Source of the DNA: Comamonas odontotermitis
GTDB taxonomy: Bacteria; Pseudomonadota; Gammaproteobacteria; Burkholderiales; Burkholderiaceae_C
Direction: 5' to 3'
Length of the DNA: 33,764 bases
Assembly (NCBI RefSeq): GCF_014207855.1
Contig: NZ_JACHKZ010000038.1
Location: 1-33,764, forward strand
Within the stretch, counting starts at the first letter, position 1, and each line of letters begins with the position of its first letter. The notes under the pieces are model-generated. The model was not told the DNA's origin and did no database searches. It worked only from the letters and a program-made list of their open reading frames with translations. Of this stretch, positions 23,957 to 30,810 are shown piece after piece. Made by a program: the position numbers and the translations under genes.

Positions 23957-24445
23957 TTAGTTGGTGGACTGGAACGATGCGCGCGCCTGCGCAAGACGCT
24001 CATCAAGGTATGCGCCGTAGAAGTCGGAAGTGGAGCCCGCCGTGAGCCGTGGAGCCAGTTCCTTTCCGCCACGGCCGTAGAACAACACAGTCGGTGCAAC
24101 CCCGATGCCCAAATCTTTGACCACTTGACCATGGCTAGTGGCTCGCCCCGCACAGTCACGCAAAGGCATGCGAGAGAGAAAGTGGATTTGCGTCACGACC
24201 GCCCCCTCCTTGCTGGCAGGAAACAGATAGTTTTCACGCGCCACCTTGCAAAACGGGCAGCCATGCAAGGTGGCCAGCACTACGAGCGGTTGGCCTTGGC
24301 GTGTAGCGAATGCCAGGCTTTGTTGTAAATCATCCGTCGTGGGCAGCAGTTGTTCCGAGGCATCCAATGCCTGGGCCTGCATCGCCCAAGCTCCCGTGGC
24401 CTGGCCGATGAACAAACCCAGCATGGCATCACGACGGCCGATCAT
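23957..24445 (-). CDS. soxW: Exported thioredoxin-fold protein, SoxW-like
   Basis: A protein of 162 aa with a hydrophobic N-terminal signal (GRRDAMLGLFIGQATGAWA; the Arg pair is close to Tat form) and a thioredoxin fold. The redox motif is CPFC (63-66) in LATLHGCPFCKVARENY, with the cis-Pro loop in GVAPTVLFYGRGG. A further Cys sits in RDCAGRA. SoxW proteins keep Sox components, probably SoxY, reduced in the periplasm, receiving electrons from SoxV/CcdA, which is not in this window. The start codon overlaps the soxH stop by 4 bp (ATGA), so the two are co-translated. The symbol is assigned by fold and position, and the family is diverse. Confidence 0.8.
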   Translation of the reverse strand: MIGRRDAMLGLFIGQATGAWAMQAQALDASEQLLPTTDDLQQSLAFATRQGQPLVVLATLHGCPFCKVARENYLFPASKEGAVVTQIHFLSRMPLRDCAGRATSHGQVVKDLGIGVAPTVLFYGRGGKELAPRLTAGSTSDFYGAYLDERLAQARASFQSTN

Positions 24446-25488
24446 GGCTTTTCCTGCTCCATGAGCAAATAGGTGTTGTAGGCGTTCATGCGGTTGGCCT
24501 CCTTGAACAGCGGATATTTCTCAAAGCGCGACCAATCCGTTGATTTATAGGCCTCGTCAAACGGGTCCAGATTGCCTGCCGCCTTGGCCATGGATTCGCG
24601 CAGATAGCTGAGGTAGTCGCGCGTCAGCTGCATGTCGGCCTTCGGATCATTCGATGCCGGTCCATGGCCCGGCACCATGACTTTGACAGGCAGCTTCAAC
24701 AAACTGTCGAGTGCGGCAATCCAGTGGCGGCTGTCGGCTTGCCCAACATAAGGGATGCGGTTACGAAACACCACATCCCCAATGAACAGCACGCCGCTTT
24801 GCGGAAGGAAAATCGCCGTGTCTTCTGGCGTATGGGCAGGCCCCATGTGTTGCAGCTGAAACTGCACTCCACCGATCGTGAGCACGCTGTTGTCTGCGCT
24901 CACCCATTCATCCGCATTCACCAAATGGGTGTCGGCATCGATCCATGGCGCCAGCTCGGTGCGAGAAGCTTCCAGGCGCAGCCGGGCGGTGTCGGAGTTG
25001 ATGTACTCCCTTGCCAGACCATTGGCAATGATCTTGGCGCCCAGCGCCTTGAAGACCTGCAGGCCGTAGATGTGGTCTGCATGGTAATGCGTCAACAGCA
25101 CCGTGCTGATGGGTTTGCTCGTGATCTGCTTGATTTTCTGCACCAGCGTCTTGGCCAGCGCAGGAGAGCCCAGCGCATCGATCACCACCACGCTGTCTTC
25201 TGTGATGACAAAGCCTGCATTGGAGATGAAGTTCTGGTTCTGCGGCGACCCCAACGCCGACAAGCCTTGCACGTAATACACATCGGGCGCTACCCGCTTG
25301 ATCTCCATCGAGACGGTGGCTGCCGGAGTACCGGGCCTGCCCTGTGCCGGATTGCCCGCTGCCGTGCTGGCGGTTGCAGCCATTGGCGGATCCGATGCAC
25401 CATCCGTGCCATGCGCCTGCGCGCTGCCAGCATTCCAGCCCAGCATCAACGCGAAAGCGTAAGCCCATTTCACCCGTGTCGCCACCAT
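24442..25488 (-). CDS. soxH: SoxH-like exported metallo-beta-lactamase-fold hydrolase
   Basis: A protein of 348 aa with a signal peptide (AYAFALMLGWNAGSAQA) and a linker of low complexity up to about residue 58. The metallo-beta-lactamase fold has HYHADH (134-139), the later His in HMGPAHTPED, the Asp in LFIGDVVFRN and the final His in MVPGHGPAS, so all usual metal ligands are present. SoxH proteins are common next to sox genes but are not essential for thiosulfate oxidation, and their substrate is not settled. A ribosome site (CAGGAG) precedes the ATG at 25488. The gene is divergent from the DsrE-family gene and overlaps the soxW-like gene. Confidence 0.87.
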   Translation of the reverse strand: MVATRVKWAYAFALMLGWNAGSAQAHGTDGASDPPMAATASTAAGNPAQGRPGTPAATVSMEIKRVAPDVYYVQGLSALGSPQNQNFISNAGFVITEDSVVVIDALGSPALAKTLVQKIKQITSKPISTVLLTHYHADHIYGLQVFKALGAKIIANGLAREYINSDTARLRLEASRTELAPWIDADTHLVNADEWVSADNSVLTIGGVQFQLQHMGPAHTPEDTAIFLPQSGVLFIGDVVFRNRIPYVGQADSRHWIAALDSLLKLPVKVMVPGHGPASNDPKADMQLTRDYLSYLRESMAKAAGNLDPFDEAYKSTDWSRFEKYPLFKEANRMNAYNTYLLMEQEKP

Positions 25489-25619
25489 GCTTGACTCCTG
25501 TCTCCACCCGCCGTTTACTAGGTACTGTTACTGGCTTTGCACAGCAATCGCCTGCAGCTAATATAAGTCACCAGCGATATTTTGGGGCTGGAGATACTAC
25601 CAATGCAAAGGAGCCACCC
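25489..25619. promoter_or_regulatory. Divergent promoter region between soxH and the DsrE-family gene
   Basis: A possible plus-strand promoter has TTGCAC at 25537-25542 and TAATAT at 25559-25564 with a 16-bp spacer, a moderate match to the sigma-70 pattern. An inverted repeat AATAT-N12-ATATT (25560-25581) covers the -10 element, the place where a repressor would block transcription. The encoded ArsR-family protein is a candidate, but the half-site order differs from the repeat before the cytochrome gene. Confidence 0.4.
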
Positions 25620-26036
25620 ATGAAACGCCTGTTATGCGCCATCTTTCTGTCCTTGATGGCAGCCATCGGCTTTGCCCAGGACAAGGTCAAAGTGGTCTAC
25701 CACGTCAATACCGGTGTCGAGACTGCAGCAGCCATCCTCAACAACATCACCAACGAACTCAACGCCTCGCCCACCGACAAGATCGTGGTGGTAACGCATG
25801 GCCCAGGCATCGATTTCCTGCTCAGTGATGCCAAGGACAGCAAGGGGCGCGAGTTCAGCGGACAAGTGAGTGCCTTATCCGCCAAAGGCGTGGAGTTTCG
25901 CGTGTGCAACAACACCTTGCAGACCCGCAAGATCGACGCGTCAAAACTGCTGATGGAAGCCCAGATGGTGCCATCTGGCGTAGCCGAAGTAGCGCGCCTG
26001 CAAGCCAAAGAAGGCTTCGTTTACCTGAAGCCCTGA
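25620..26036 (+). CDS. Exported DsrE/DsrF-family protein
   Basis: A protein of 138 aa. The ATG at 25620 follows an ideal ribosome site (AAAGGAG, 7 nt) and opens a signal peptide MKRLLCAIFLSLMAAIGFAQ. A longer open frame running in from 25344 is antisense to soxH and is rejected. The mature domain has the DsrE fold pattern: KVVYHVNTGVETAAAILNNITNELN, KIVVVTHGPGIDFLL, and GVEFRVCNNTLQTRKID with one Cys. Cytoplasmic DsrE proteins pass sulfur as persulfide on a Cys at this kind of position, so a periplasmic sulfur-carrier role is likely but inferred. It is divergent from soxH and ends at a strong terminator shared with the regulator gene. Confidence 0.88.
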   Translation: MKRLLCAIFLSLMAAIGFAQDKVKVVYHVNTGVETAAAILNNITNELNASPTDKIVVVTHGPGIDFLLSDAKDSKGREFSGQVSALSAKGVEFRVCNNTLQTRKIDASKLLMEAQMVPSGVAEVARLQAKEGFVYLKP

Positions 26037-26054
26037 TGGCTGCGCAAACCCAGC

Positions 26055-26082
26055 AAAAAGGCAGCCCTCGGGCTGCCTTTTT
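26055..26082. terminator. Bidirectional intrinsic terminator between dsrE-like and arsR-like genes
   Basis: Perfect stem AAAAAGGCAGCC (26055-26066) with GGCTGCCTTTTT (26071-26082) and a 4-nt loop. The A-run on one side and T-run on the other let it stop transcription from both convergent genes, whose stop codons lie 18 bp to each side. Confidence 0.93.
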
Positions 26083-26100
26083 CATAGTGCAGAGAAACCT

Positions 26101-26406
26101 TCAATCTTCCATTGCGATTTGCAGGCAAACACTGCGGCACATCTGCACTACTTTGTCGTTTGCAATGTAGTAGTAGATGCTGACGCCTTCGCGCCGCTTG
26201 CCCAGCACTCCGGCTTGGTACAAGGTGTTCAGATGCTGAGACATATTGGGCTGGGTGGTATTGATCGACGCCAGCAACTCGGACACATTCTTCTCACCAT
26301 TGCACAGCGCGCTGATGATCTTGAGCCGCATGGGCGCGGCCATGGCCTTGAATAGCTCTGCAGCGCTTTCATAGACGCCGTCATCTTCCATCTCTTGCGA
26401 TTCCAT
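26101..26406 (-). CDS. ArsR-family transcriptional regulator
   Basis: A protein of 101 aa from the ATG at 26406, chosen because AAGGA lies 8 nt upstream. A GTG start would add 24 residues without family character. The winged-helix pattern is clear: AAELFKAMAAPMRLKIISALCNGEKNVSELLASI, the recognition helix TTQPNMSQHLNTLYQAGVL, and the wing GKRREGVSIYYYIA. Cys residues are 35, 90 and 94. The usual ArsR/SmtB metal motif in the recognition region is absent. Sulfur-oxidation loci often carry ArsR-type persulfide sensors (SoxR, SqrR, BigR) with one Cys near the start of the domain and one in the last helix. The same arrangement is possible here, but the exact positions seem shifted. It has its own promoter region, downstream of the tctA terminator. 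The target genes are inferred to be sox/dsrE. Confidence 0.9.
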   Translation of the reverse strand: MESQEMEDDGVYESAAELFKAMAAPMRLKIISALCNGEKNVSELLASINTTQPNMSQHLNTLYQAGVLGKRREGVSIYYYIANDKVVQMCRSVCLQIAMED

Positions 26407-26515
26407 GCCCGCATTCCTTCCATCTGCCGCGACTGGCCACCATCCCGGCCAGATCACCATACATTGCCGGTACACCACTATATAGCAGAGCCCTTGCCAA
26501 AGCCTTGTGCCTTTA

Positions 26516-26528
26516 CATGCATTGCATG
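26516..26528. promoter_or_regulatory. Palindrome CATGCA-T-TGCATG upstream of the ArsR-family gene
   Basis: A perfect 6-bp-arm palindrome lies about 110 bp upstream of the regulator start and beside the tctA terminator. It could be an operator, but its distance from the gene makes this uncertain. Confidence 0.35.
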
Positions 26529-26531
26529 AGT

Positions 26532-26555
26532 AAAAAAGGCGCCCGTTCGGGCGCC
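26532..26555 (-). terminator. Intrinsic terminator of the tctCBA operon
   Basis: Stem GGCGCCC (26538-26544) with GGGCGCC (26549-26555) and a 4-nt loop, followed on the minus strand by six T's (26537-26532). It lies about 20 bp after the tctA stop codon. Confidence 0.92.
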
Positions 26556-26576
26556 TGGATCTAAACGGTCGCAGCC

Positions 26577-28091
26577 TCAGGCGGAAACCGCTATTGCAGC
26601 CTTTTTGTTCCCTCTTGCCTTGAGCACCCGCGGAACAATCAGCACAGCCAGCACAATGATGATCAGCGCCAGCGACATGGGCCGCTGCCAGAAGATGCTC
26701 CAGCTACCTTCCCCAATGGCCACTGCATTGCGCATTTGCGCTTCGGCAAGCGGCCCGAGAATCATGCCCACCACCACGGGTGCGGTAGGAAAATCAAAGC
26801 GACGCATCACAACCCCCAGCGCACCGATGGCCAGCAGCAGATACAGATCAAACGTGCTTTGGCGCATGCCATAGGCACCGACGGTCGCAAAGATCAGAAT
26901 GCCTGCATACAGTTGCGGCTTGGGAATCTTGAGCAGCTTGACCCACATGCCCACCATGGGCAGGTTCAGCACCAGCAGCATCACATTGCCGATGTAAAGC
27001 GATGCGATCAGCGCCCACACCAGTGCGGCTGAGGTGGTAAAGAGCTGCGGGCCCGGGTTGATGCCATAGTTCTGGAATGCCCCCAGCAATACGGCCGTGG
27101 TGTTGCTGGTGGGAATGCCCAGCGTCAGCAGCGGAATCAGCGCTGCCGTAACGGTGGCGTTGTTGGCAGCCTCCGGGCCTGCCACGCCTTCAATGGCGCC
27201 GCTCGTACCAAACTCTGCCTTGTCTTCACCCTTGGCCAGTTTCTTCTCGGTGGCATAGCTCAGAAAGGTCGGGATCTCAGTCCCACCAGCGGGAATGCAG
27301 CCAAAGGGCGTTCCAATCACCGTGCCGCGGATCCAGGCAGGCACTGAGCGCTTCCAGTCGCGGCGCGTCATGTGCACACGGCCCATTTTGTTCTGCGAGT
27401 CGCGCGTCTTGCCCTCGTACAGCGCGTAGTACAGCACTTCAGCCACAGCAAACAGGCCTACTGCCACCAACACGATGTCGATACCGTCCAGCAGCTCTGG
27501 CTTGCCCATCGTATAGCGGGCGGTGCCAGTGATCTGGTCCATGCCGATACAGCCGATGGCCAGCCCCAGGAACAGCGCTGTCATGCCACGCAGACTGCTC
27601 TTGCCAAGAACAGCACTCACGGTGGTGAAGGCCAACACCATCAGCATGAAGTACTCCGGCGGCCCCAGCTTGACTGCAAAGTCTGCAACATAGGGAGCGA
27701 ACAGTGTGACCACCACAGTGGCAATGGTTCCAGCCACGAAGGAGCCGATGGCCGATGTGGCAAGCGCCGCGCCGGCACGACCGCTCTTGGCCATTTTGTT
27801 GCCCTCCATGGCGGTCACCATGCTTGCGGTCTCGCCGGGCGTGTTCAGCAGGATCGACGTGGTCGAGCCGCCGTACATGGCGCCATAGTAAATACCGGCA
27901 AAGAAGATCATCGAGGCGGTGACTTCCACCTTGGCCGTGATGGGCAGCAGCATGGCCACCGCCACGGCAGGGCCAATACCCGGCAGCACACCCACTGCCG
28001 TGCCCAGTGCGCAACCCACCAGCGCCCACAGCAGATTGACAGGCGTAGCTGCAGTGGCGAAGCCTTGTAGCAATGCGTTGAAGATATCCAT
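26577..28091 (-). CDS. tctA: TctA-family large permease of a tripartite tricarboxylate transporter
   Basis: A protein of 504 aa from the ATG at 28091, whose A is the last base of the tctB TGA stop (TGATG, one-base overlap), so translation is coupled. A GTG three codons earlier is possible. It has about 11-12 hydrophobic segments. Family motifs are [21 protein letters not shown], the [22 protein letters not shown] segment, and [15 protein letters not shown], two inverted-repeat-like loops that probably line the substrate path. It carries carboxylates captured by TctC across the inner membrane using an ion gradient. The substrate, such as citrate or an aromatic acid, cannot be read from the sequence. 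Confidence 0.95.
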   Translation of the reverse strand: MDIFNALLQGFATAATPVNLLWALVGCALGTAVGVLPGIGPAVAVAMLLPITAKVEVTASMIFFAGIYYGAMYGGSTTSILLNTPGETASMVTAMEGNKMAKSGRAGAALATSAIGSFVAGTIATVVVTLFAPYVADFAVKLGPPEYFMLMVLAFTTVSAVLGKSSLRGMTALFLGLAIGCIGMDQITGTARYTMGKPELLDGIDIVLVAVGLFAVAEVLYYALYEGKTRDSQNKMGRVHMTRRDWKRSVPAWIRGTVIGTPFGCIPAGGTEIPTFLSYATEKKLAKGEDKAEFGTSGAIEGVAGPEAANNATVTAALIPLLTLGIPTSNTTAVLLGAFQNYGINPGPQLFTTSAALVWALIASLYIGNVMLLVLNLPMVGMWVKLLKIPKPQLYAGILIFATVGAYGMRQSTFDLYLLLAIGALGVVMRRFDFPTAPVVVGMILGPLAEAQMRNAVAIGEGSWSIFWQRPMSLALIIIVLAVLIVPRVLKARGNKKAAIAVSA

Positions 28092-28681
28092 CACAGCCAC
28101 CCCGTTTCCGTCAGGCCCGGCAGGTTGATTGCCAGGAATTGCGTGAAAGTCCAGAACACCGGCGCCGAAATCAAAGCTCCGGTAAACAGGTCAGTGCCAA
28201 TGGTTTTGGCGCTGCCCGCATGGGGCTGGCCAGACGCGCGACGCAAACCTTGCGTCGCCACGGCATAGCACAAGGTGCAGCTGACGATGAAACCCAAGGT
28301 GGTGATGAGCGCTGCGTTGATGAGCAGACCTGCACACACCCACACCAGTGCACCCCAGTCGCCATGCTGCGCGCCATCAGGCGCGTCGAGGTGGCGATAA
28401 CCCCCACTCAGCGCTTCCCAGCACAGCCACATGCCGCACAAACCCAGTACGCAGGCGGCCAGCCAGGGCAGAAAATCAGGCCCCACGCCGCTGTAACCGG
28501 CTTGGGATGGAATGTGCAACGCCCCCCATGACAGCAGCCCGGCCACAACCAGTACGGCAATGCCGACGGCCAGTTGCGCCACCGTGCTCGGCTGATGGGC
28601 GTGTTCAAAATCAGGCTCTGCGCCTTGCGAGTGATTGGCAGCGGTACCGGCCGCTGCTTGGGGATCTGCCATTGGGCTCAT
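28091..28681 (-). CDS. tctB: TctB-family small membrane subunit of a tripartite tricarboxylate transporter
   Basis: A protein of 196 aa from the ATG at 28681, which follows AAAAGGAG. An open frame to 28780 has no ribosome site. A polar N-terminal tail of about 35 residues is followed by four hydrophobic helices ([93 protein letters not shown]). The last two contain the typical small-subunit motifs. It overlaps tctA by one base. It is separated from tctC by 269 bp containing two hairpins. Confidence 0.92.
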   Translation of the reverse strand: MSPMADPQAAAGTAANHSQGAEPDFEHAHQPSTVAQLAVGIAVLVVAGLLSWGALHIPSQAGYSGVGPDFLPWLAACVLGLCGMWLCWEALSGGYRHLDAPDGAQHGDWGALVWVCAGLLINAALITTLGFIVSCTLCYAVATQGLRRASGQPHAGSAKTIGTDLFTGALISAPVFWTFTQFLAINLPGLTETGWL

Positions 28682-28848
28682 ATCGGCGTCTCCTTTTGAT
28701 CTGTTGCAGGGTGCTCGCGGTGTTGCGAAACGGATTCTTGGGCGAATGGACGGAGGCCGCGCAATACCGAGGCTGGGCAATGACTACCTCGCATTCCAGC
28801 CGCCATCGCAAGCTTCCAGCTCGCAATCCGCCAGCACCTGAAAATTTG

Positions 28849-28897
28849 AAAAAAGGCCCCCAGCGCTTATCAATGAAGCGCCAGTAGCTATCTTTTT
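28849..28897 (-). repeat. Intergenic hairpin repeat, copy 2 (tctC-tctB gap), terminator-like
   Basis: On the minus strand a stem centred on GCGCTT/AAGCGC (28876-28881 with 28863-28868, loop 7 nt) extends outward through wobble pairs to GGCC and is followed by six T's (28854-28849). It shares sequence blocks with the copy at 18376-18425. It could terminate part of the transcripts after tctC. Confidence 0.7.
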
Positions 28898-28914
28898 TAT
28901 ATACGGGCGAACTA

Positions 28915-28939
28915 CCCTGGCGAGGTATTTTCGCCAGGG
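28915..28939 (-). terminator. Hairpin directly after tctC, possible attenuator or 3'-end stabiliser
   Basis: Perfect 9-bp stem CCCTGGCGA (28915-28923) with TCGCCAGGG (28931-28939) and a 7-nt loop, 11 bp beyond the tctC stop. No T-run follows directly on the minus strand, but the second hairpin with T6 lies within 20 bp. Confidence 0.7.
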
Positions 28940-28950
28940 CGGTGCAAGAA

Positions 28951-29913
28951 TCAGGACACCATGCCTGCGCGGGTCATCGTGTCTTTCAGGCTGGCAAACT
29001 CTGCCGATACAAATTTGCTGAAGTCATCGCCTGCCAACCAGGCGGCTGTCCAGTCGTTCTTCTTCATCGACTCGGCCCAGCTCTTGCTCTTCATGGCCTT
29101 GTCCAGCATGTCGATCAGATTCTTGCGCTGCTCTGCGCTGATGCCAGGAGCACCATACACGCCGCGCCAGTTGCCAATTTCCACATCAATACCCTGCTCC
29201 TTGAGTGTGGGAACATCCACGCCCTCCAGGCGCTGCGCGGATGTGACGGCAATCGGTTTCATCTTGCCAGTCGAGATGTATTCGGCAAACTCGCTGAAGC
29301 CGCTGCCCCCGACGGTGACATTGCCACCCAGGATGGCCGCGATCGCTTCACCGCCGCCACGGAAGGCAACGTAATTGATCTTGGCCGGATCCACGCCCAC
29401 AGCCCGCGCAATCATTGCCGCCGCGATGTGTTCGGTCGAGCCGCGCGAGCCGCCGCCCCACTTGACGGAGCCGGGATCCTTCTTGAGCTGAGCCACCACA
29501 TCTGCCATGGTCTTGAAAGGCGAATTGGCTGGCAATACGAATACGTTGTACTCGCTCGTCAGGCGTGCCAGAGGCGTGGCCTGATTCAAATCTACTGGAG
29601 GCTTGCCGGTAATAATGCCGCCCAGCATGACTGCACCCATCACCATCATGGCATTGGCATCGCCCTTGCTGCCATTGACAAACTGCGCAAGGCCGATGGC
29701 CCCTGCTGCGCCGCCCTTGTTGTCATAGGTCACCGAGCCAGCCACGCCAGCGTCTTGCAAAGCCTTGCCCAGCGCACGGCCCGTAGTGTCCCAGCCGCCA
29801 CCGGGGTTGGCGGGCAACAGCATTTTCAGATTTGCCGCGGCATGGGCGCTGAGTGGCAAGGCCCCTGCAGCAGCCAGTGCCAGCATGGATTTAAGGAACT
29901 CGTCACGACGCAT
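28951..29913 (-). CDS. tctC: TctC-family periplasmic substrate-binding protein of a tripartite tricarboxylate transporter
   Basis: A protein of 320 aa from the ATG at 29913, with ribosome site AAGGAG. The upstream part of the open frame (to 30048) is rejected. Signal peptide: RRDEFLKSMLALAAAGALPLSAHA. The mature protein has the Bug-family layout: LKMLLPANPGGGWDTTGRALGKAL (first carboxylate-binding loop), VTYDNKGGAAGAIGLAQFVN, WGGGSRGSTEHIAAAMIARAVG, and NYVAFRGGGEAIAAILGGNV (second loop). It captures a carboxylate in the periplasm and delivers it to TctAB. It is the first gene of its operon and divergent from tctDE. Confidence 0.94.
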   Translation of the reverse strand: MRRDEFLKSMLALAAAGALPLSAHAAANLKMLLPANPGGGWDTTGRALGKALQDAGVAGSVTYDNKGGAAGAIGLAQFVNGSKGDANAMMVMGAVMLGGIITGKPPVDLNQATPLARLTSEYNVFVLPANSPFKTMADVVAQLKKDPGSVKWGGGSRGSTEHIAAAMIARAVGVDPAKINYVAFRGGGEAIAAILGGNVTVGGSGFSEFAEYISTGKMKPIAVTSAQRLEGVDVPTLKEQGIDVEIGNWRGVYGAPGISAEQRKNLIDMLDKAMKSKSWAESMKKNDWTAAWLAGDDFSKFVSAEFASLKDTMTRAGMVS

Positions 29914-30071
29914 GATTGTCTCCTTGGAAGATGTTGTAGATGAACCGATGATCGTGGCAATACCTGTCAAATAGCTGTCACGCCTGAGCGGATTCACTAG
30001 GGGAAACACCAAGGGCGCGAATGCCGCATCCACGGTACGGGTTACCATGAATATGGTGCAAACTTGCCAGC

Positions 30072-30767
30072 ATGCACCTGCTTTTGATCGAGGACGACGC
30101 CACCATGCAGACCACCTTGCAACGTACGTTGCGACGGCGCGGCATGGATGTCACCCCCATTACCGACGGCGCTGCCGCGCTGCCGGCCTGGCGACGGCTG
30201 CGGCCCGATGCGGTGCTGCTGGATCTGAGCCTGCCCAATATGGATGGGCTGGACATCATTGCCCAGGCGCGCACGGAAGGCCTGGCCACGCCAACCCTGA
30301 TTCTGACGGCGCGAGGCACGGTGGGCGACCGCGTGCTGGGCCTCAACTCCGGGGCCGACGACTATCTGGCCAAGCCATTTGACCTGGACGAACTGGAGGC
30401 CCGCATCCGTGCCCTGGTGCGACGATCCCAGCCAGCCGCCGCGGAAAATACGCCGCCGACCACTACGGCCGCTGGCAGCCTGCGCTACGACAAGTCTGCC
30501 GAGGCCTTTTACTGGCAGGACGCCATCTTTGAGCTGACGCCACGGGAGGTCGCCTTCCTCAAGACGCTGATTCAGCCTATGGGCCAGGCCGTCACCAAGG
30601 AGCGCTTGTTCGCCACCGTTTTTGCCGGCGAACCTGATGTGCAGCTGGAGGCGGTTGAAGTCGTGGCCTACCGTCTGCGCAAAAAACTGGCCCCTACCGG
30701 TATGCAGCTGATGACCTTGCGCGGCCTGGGCTACCTGCTCAAATCAGGCGGTTCTTCGGCCGACTGA
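30072..30767 (+). CDS. tctD: TctD-like OmpR-family response regulator
   Basis: A protein of 231 aa. The receiver domain has the acidic pair Asp8-Asp9, the phosphorylated Asp51 (LLDLSLPNMDG), Thr79 (ILTARG) and Lys101 (AKPFDLDEL). The DNA-binding winged helix begins about residue 135 (FELTPREVAFLKTLI, VEVVAYRLRKKL, MTLRGLGYLL). It is expected to bind the divergent tctC promoter and activate transport genes when its ligand acid is present. The ribosome site is weak. The gene is followed after 43 bp by the histidine kinase gene. Confidence 0.93.
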   Translation: MHLLLIEDDATMQTTLQRTLRRRGMDVTPITDGAAALPAWRRLRPDAVLLDLSLPNMDGLDIIAQARTEGLATPTLILTARGTVGDRVLGLNSGADDYLAKPFDLDELEARIRALVRRSQPAAAENTPPTTTAAGSLRYDKSAEAFYWQDAIFELTPREVAFLKTLIQPMGQAVTKERLFATVFAGEPDVQLEAVEVVAYRLRKKLAPTGMQLMTLRGLGYLLKSGGSSAD

Positions 30768-30810
30768 CGAGCTACCGCGCAACACTCCCTGCAAGATATC
30801 CCCGCAAGAT

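Noticed and set aside
23857..24159. 100-codon minus-strand open frame after the soxW-like gene
   Set aside because: It mostly overlaps the soxW-like gene in another frame and has no conserved features.
25344..25619. Upstream extension of the DsrE-like gene by 92 codons
   Set aside because: It runs antisense to the start of soxH. The ATG at 25620 has an ideal ribosome site and begins a signal peptide.
27372..28070. 232-codon plus-strand open frame opposite tctA
   Set aside because: His/Gln-rich shadow of the hydrophobic TctA coding sequence.
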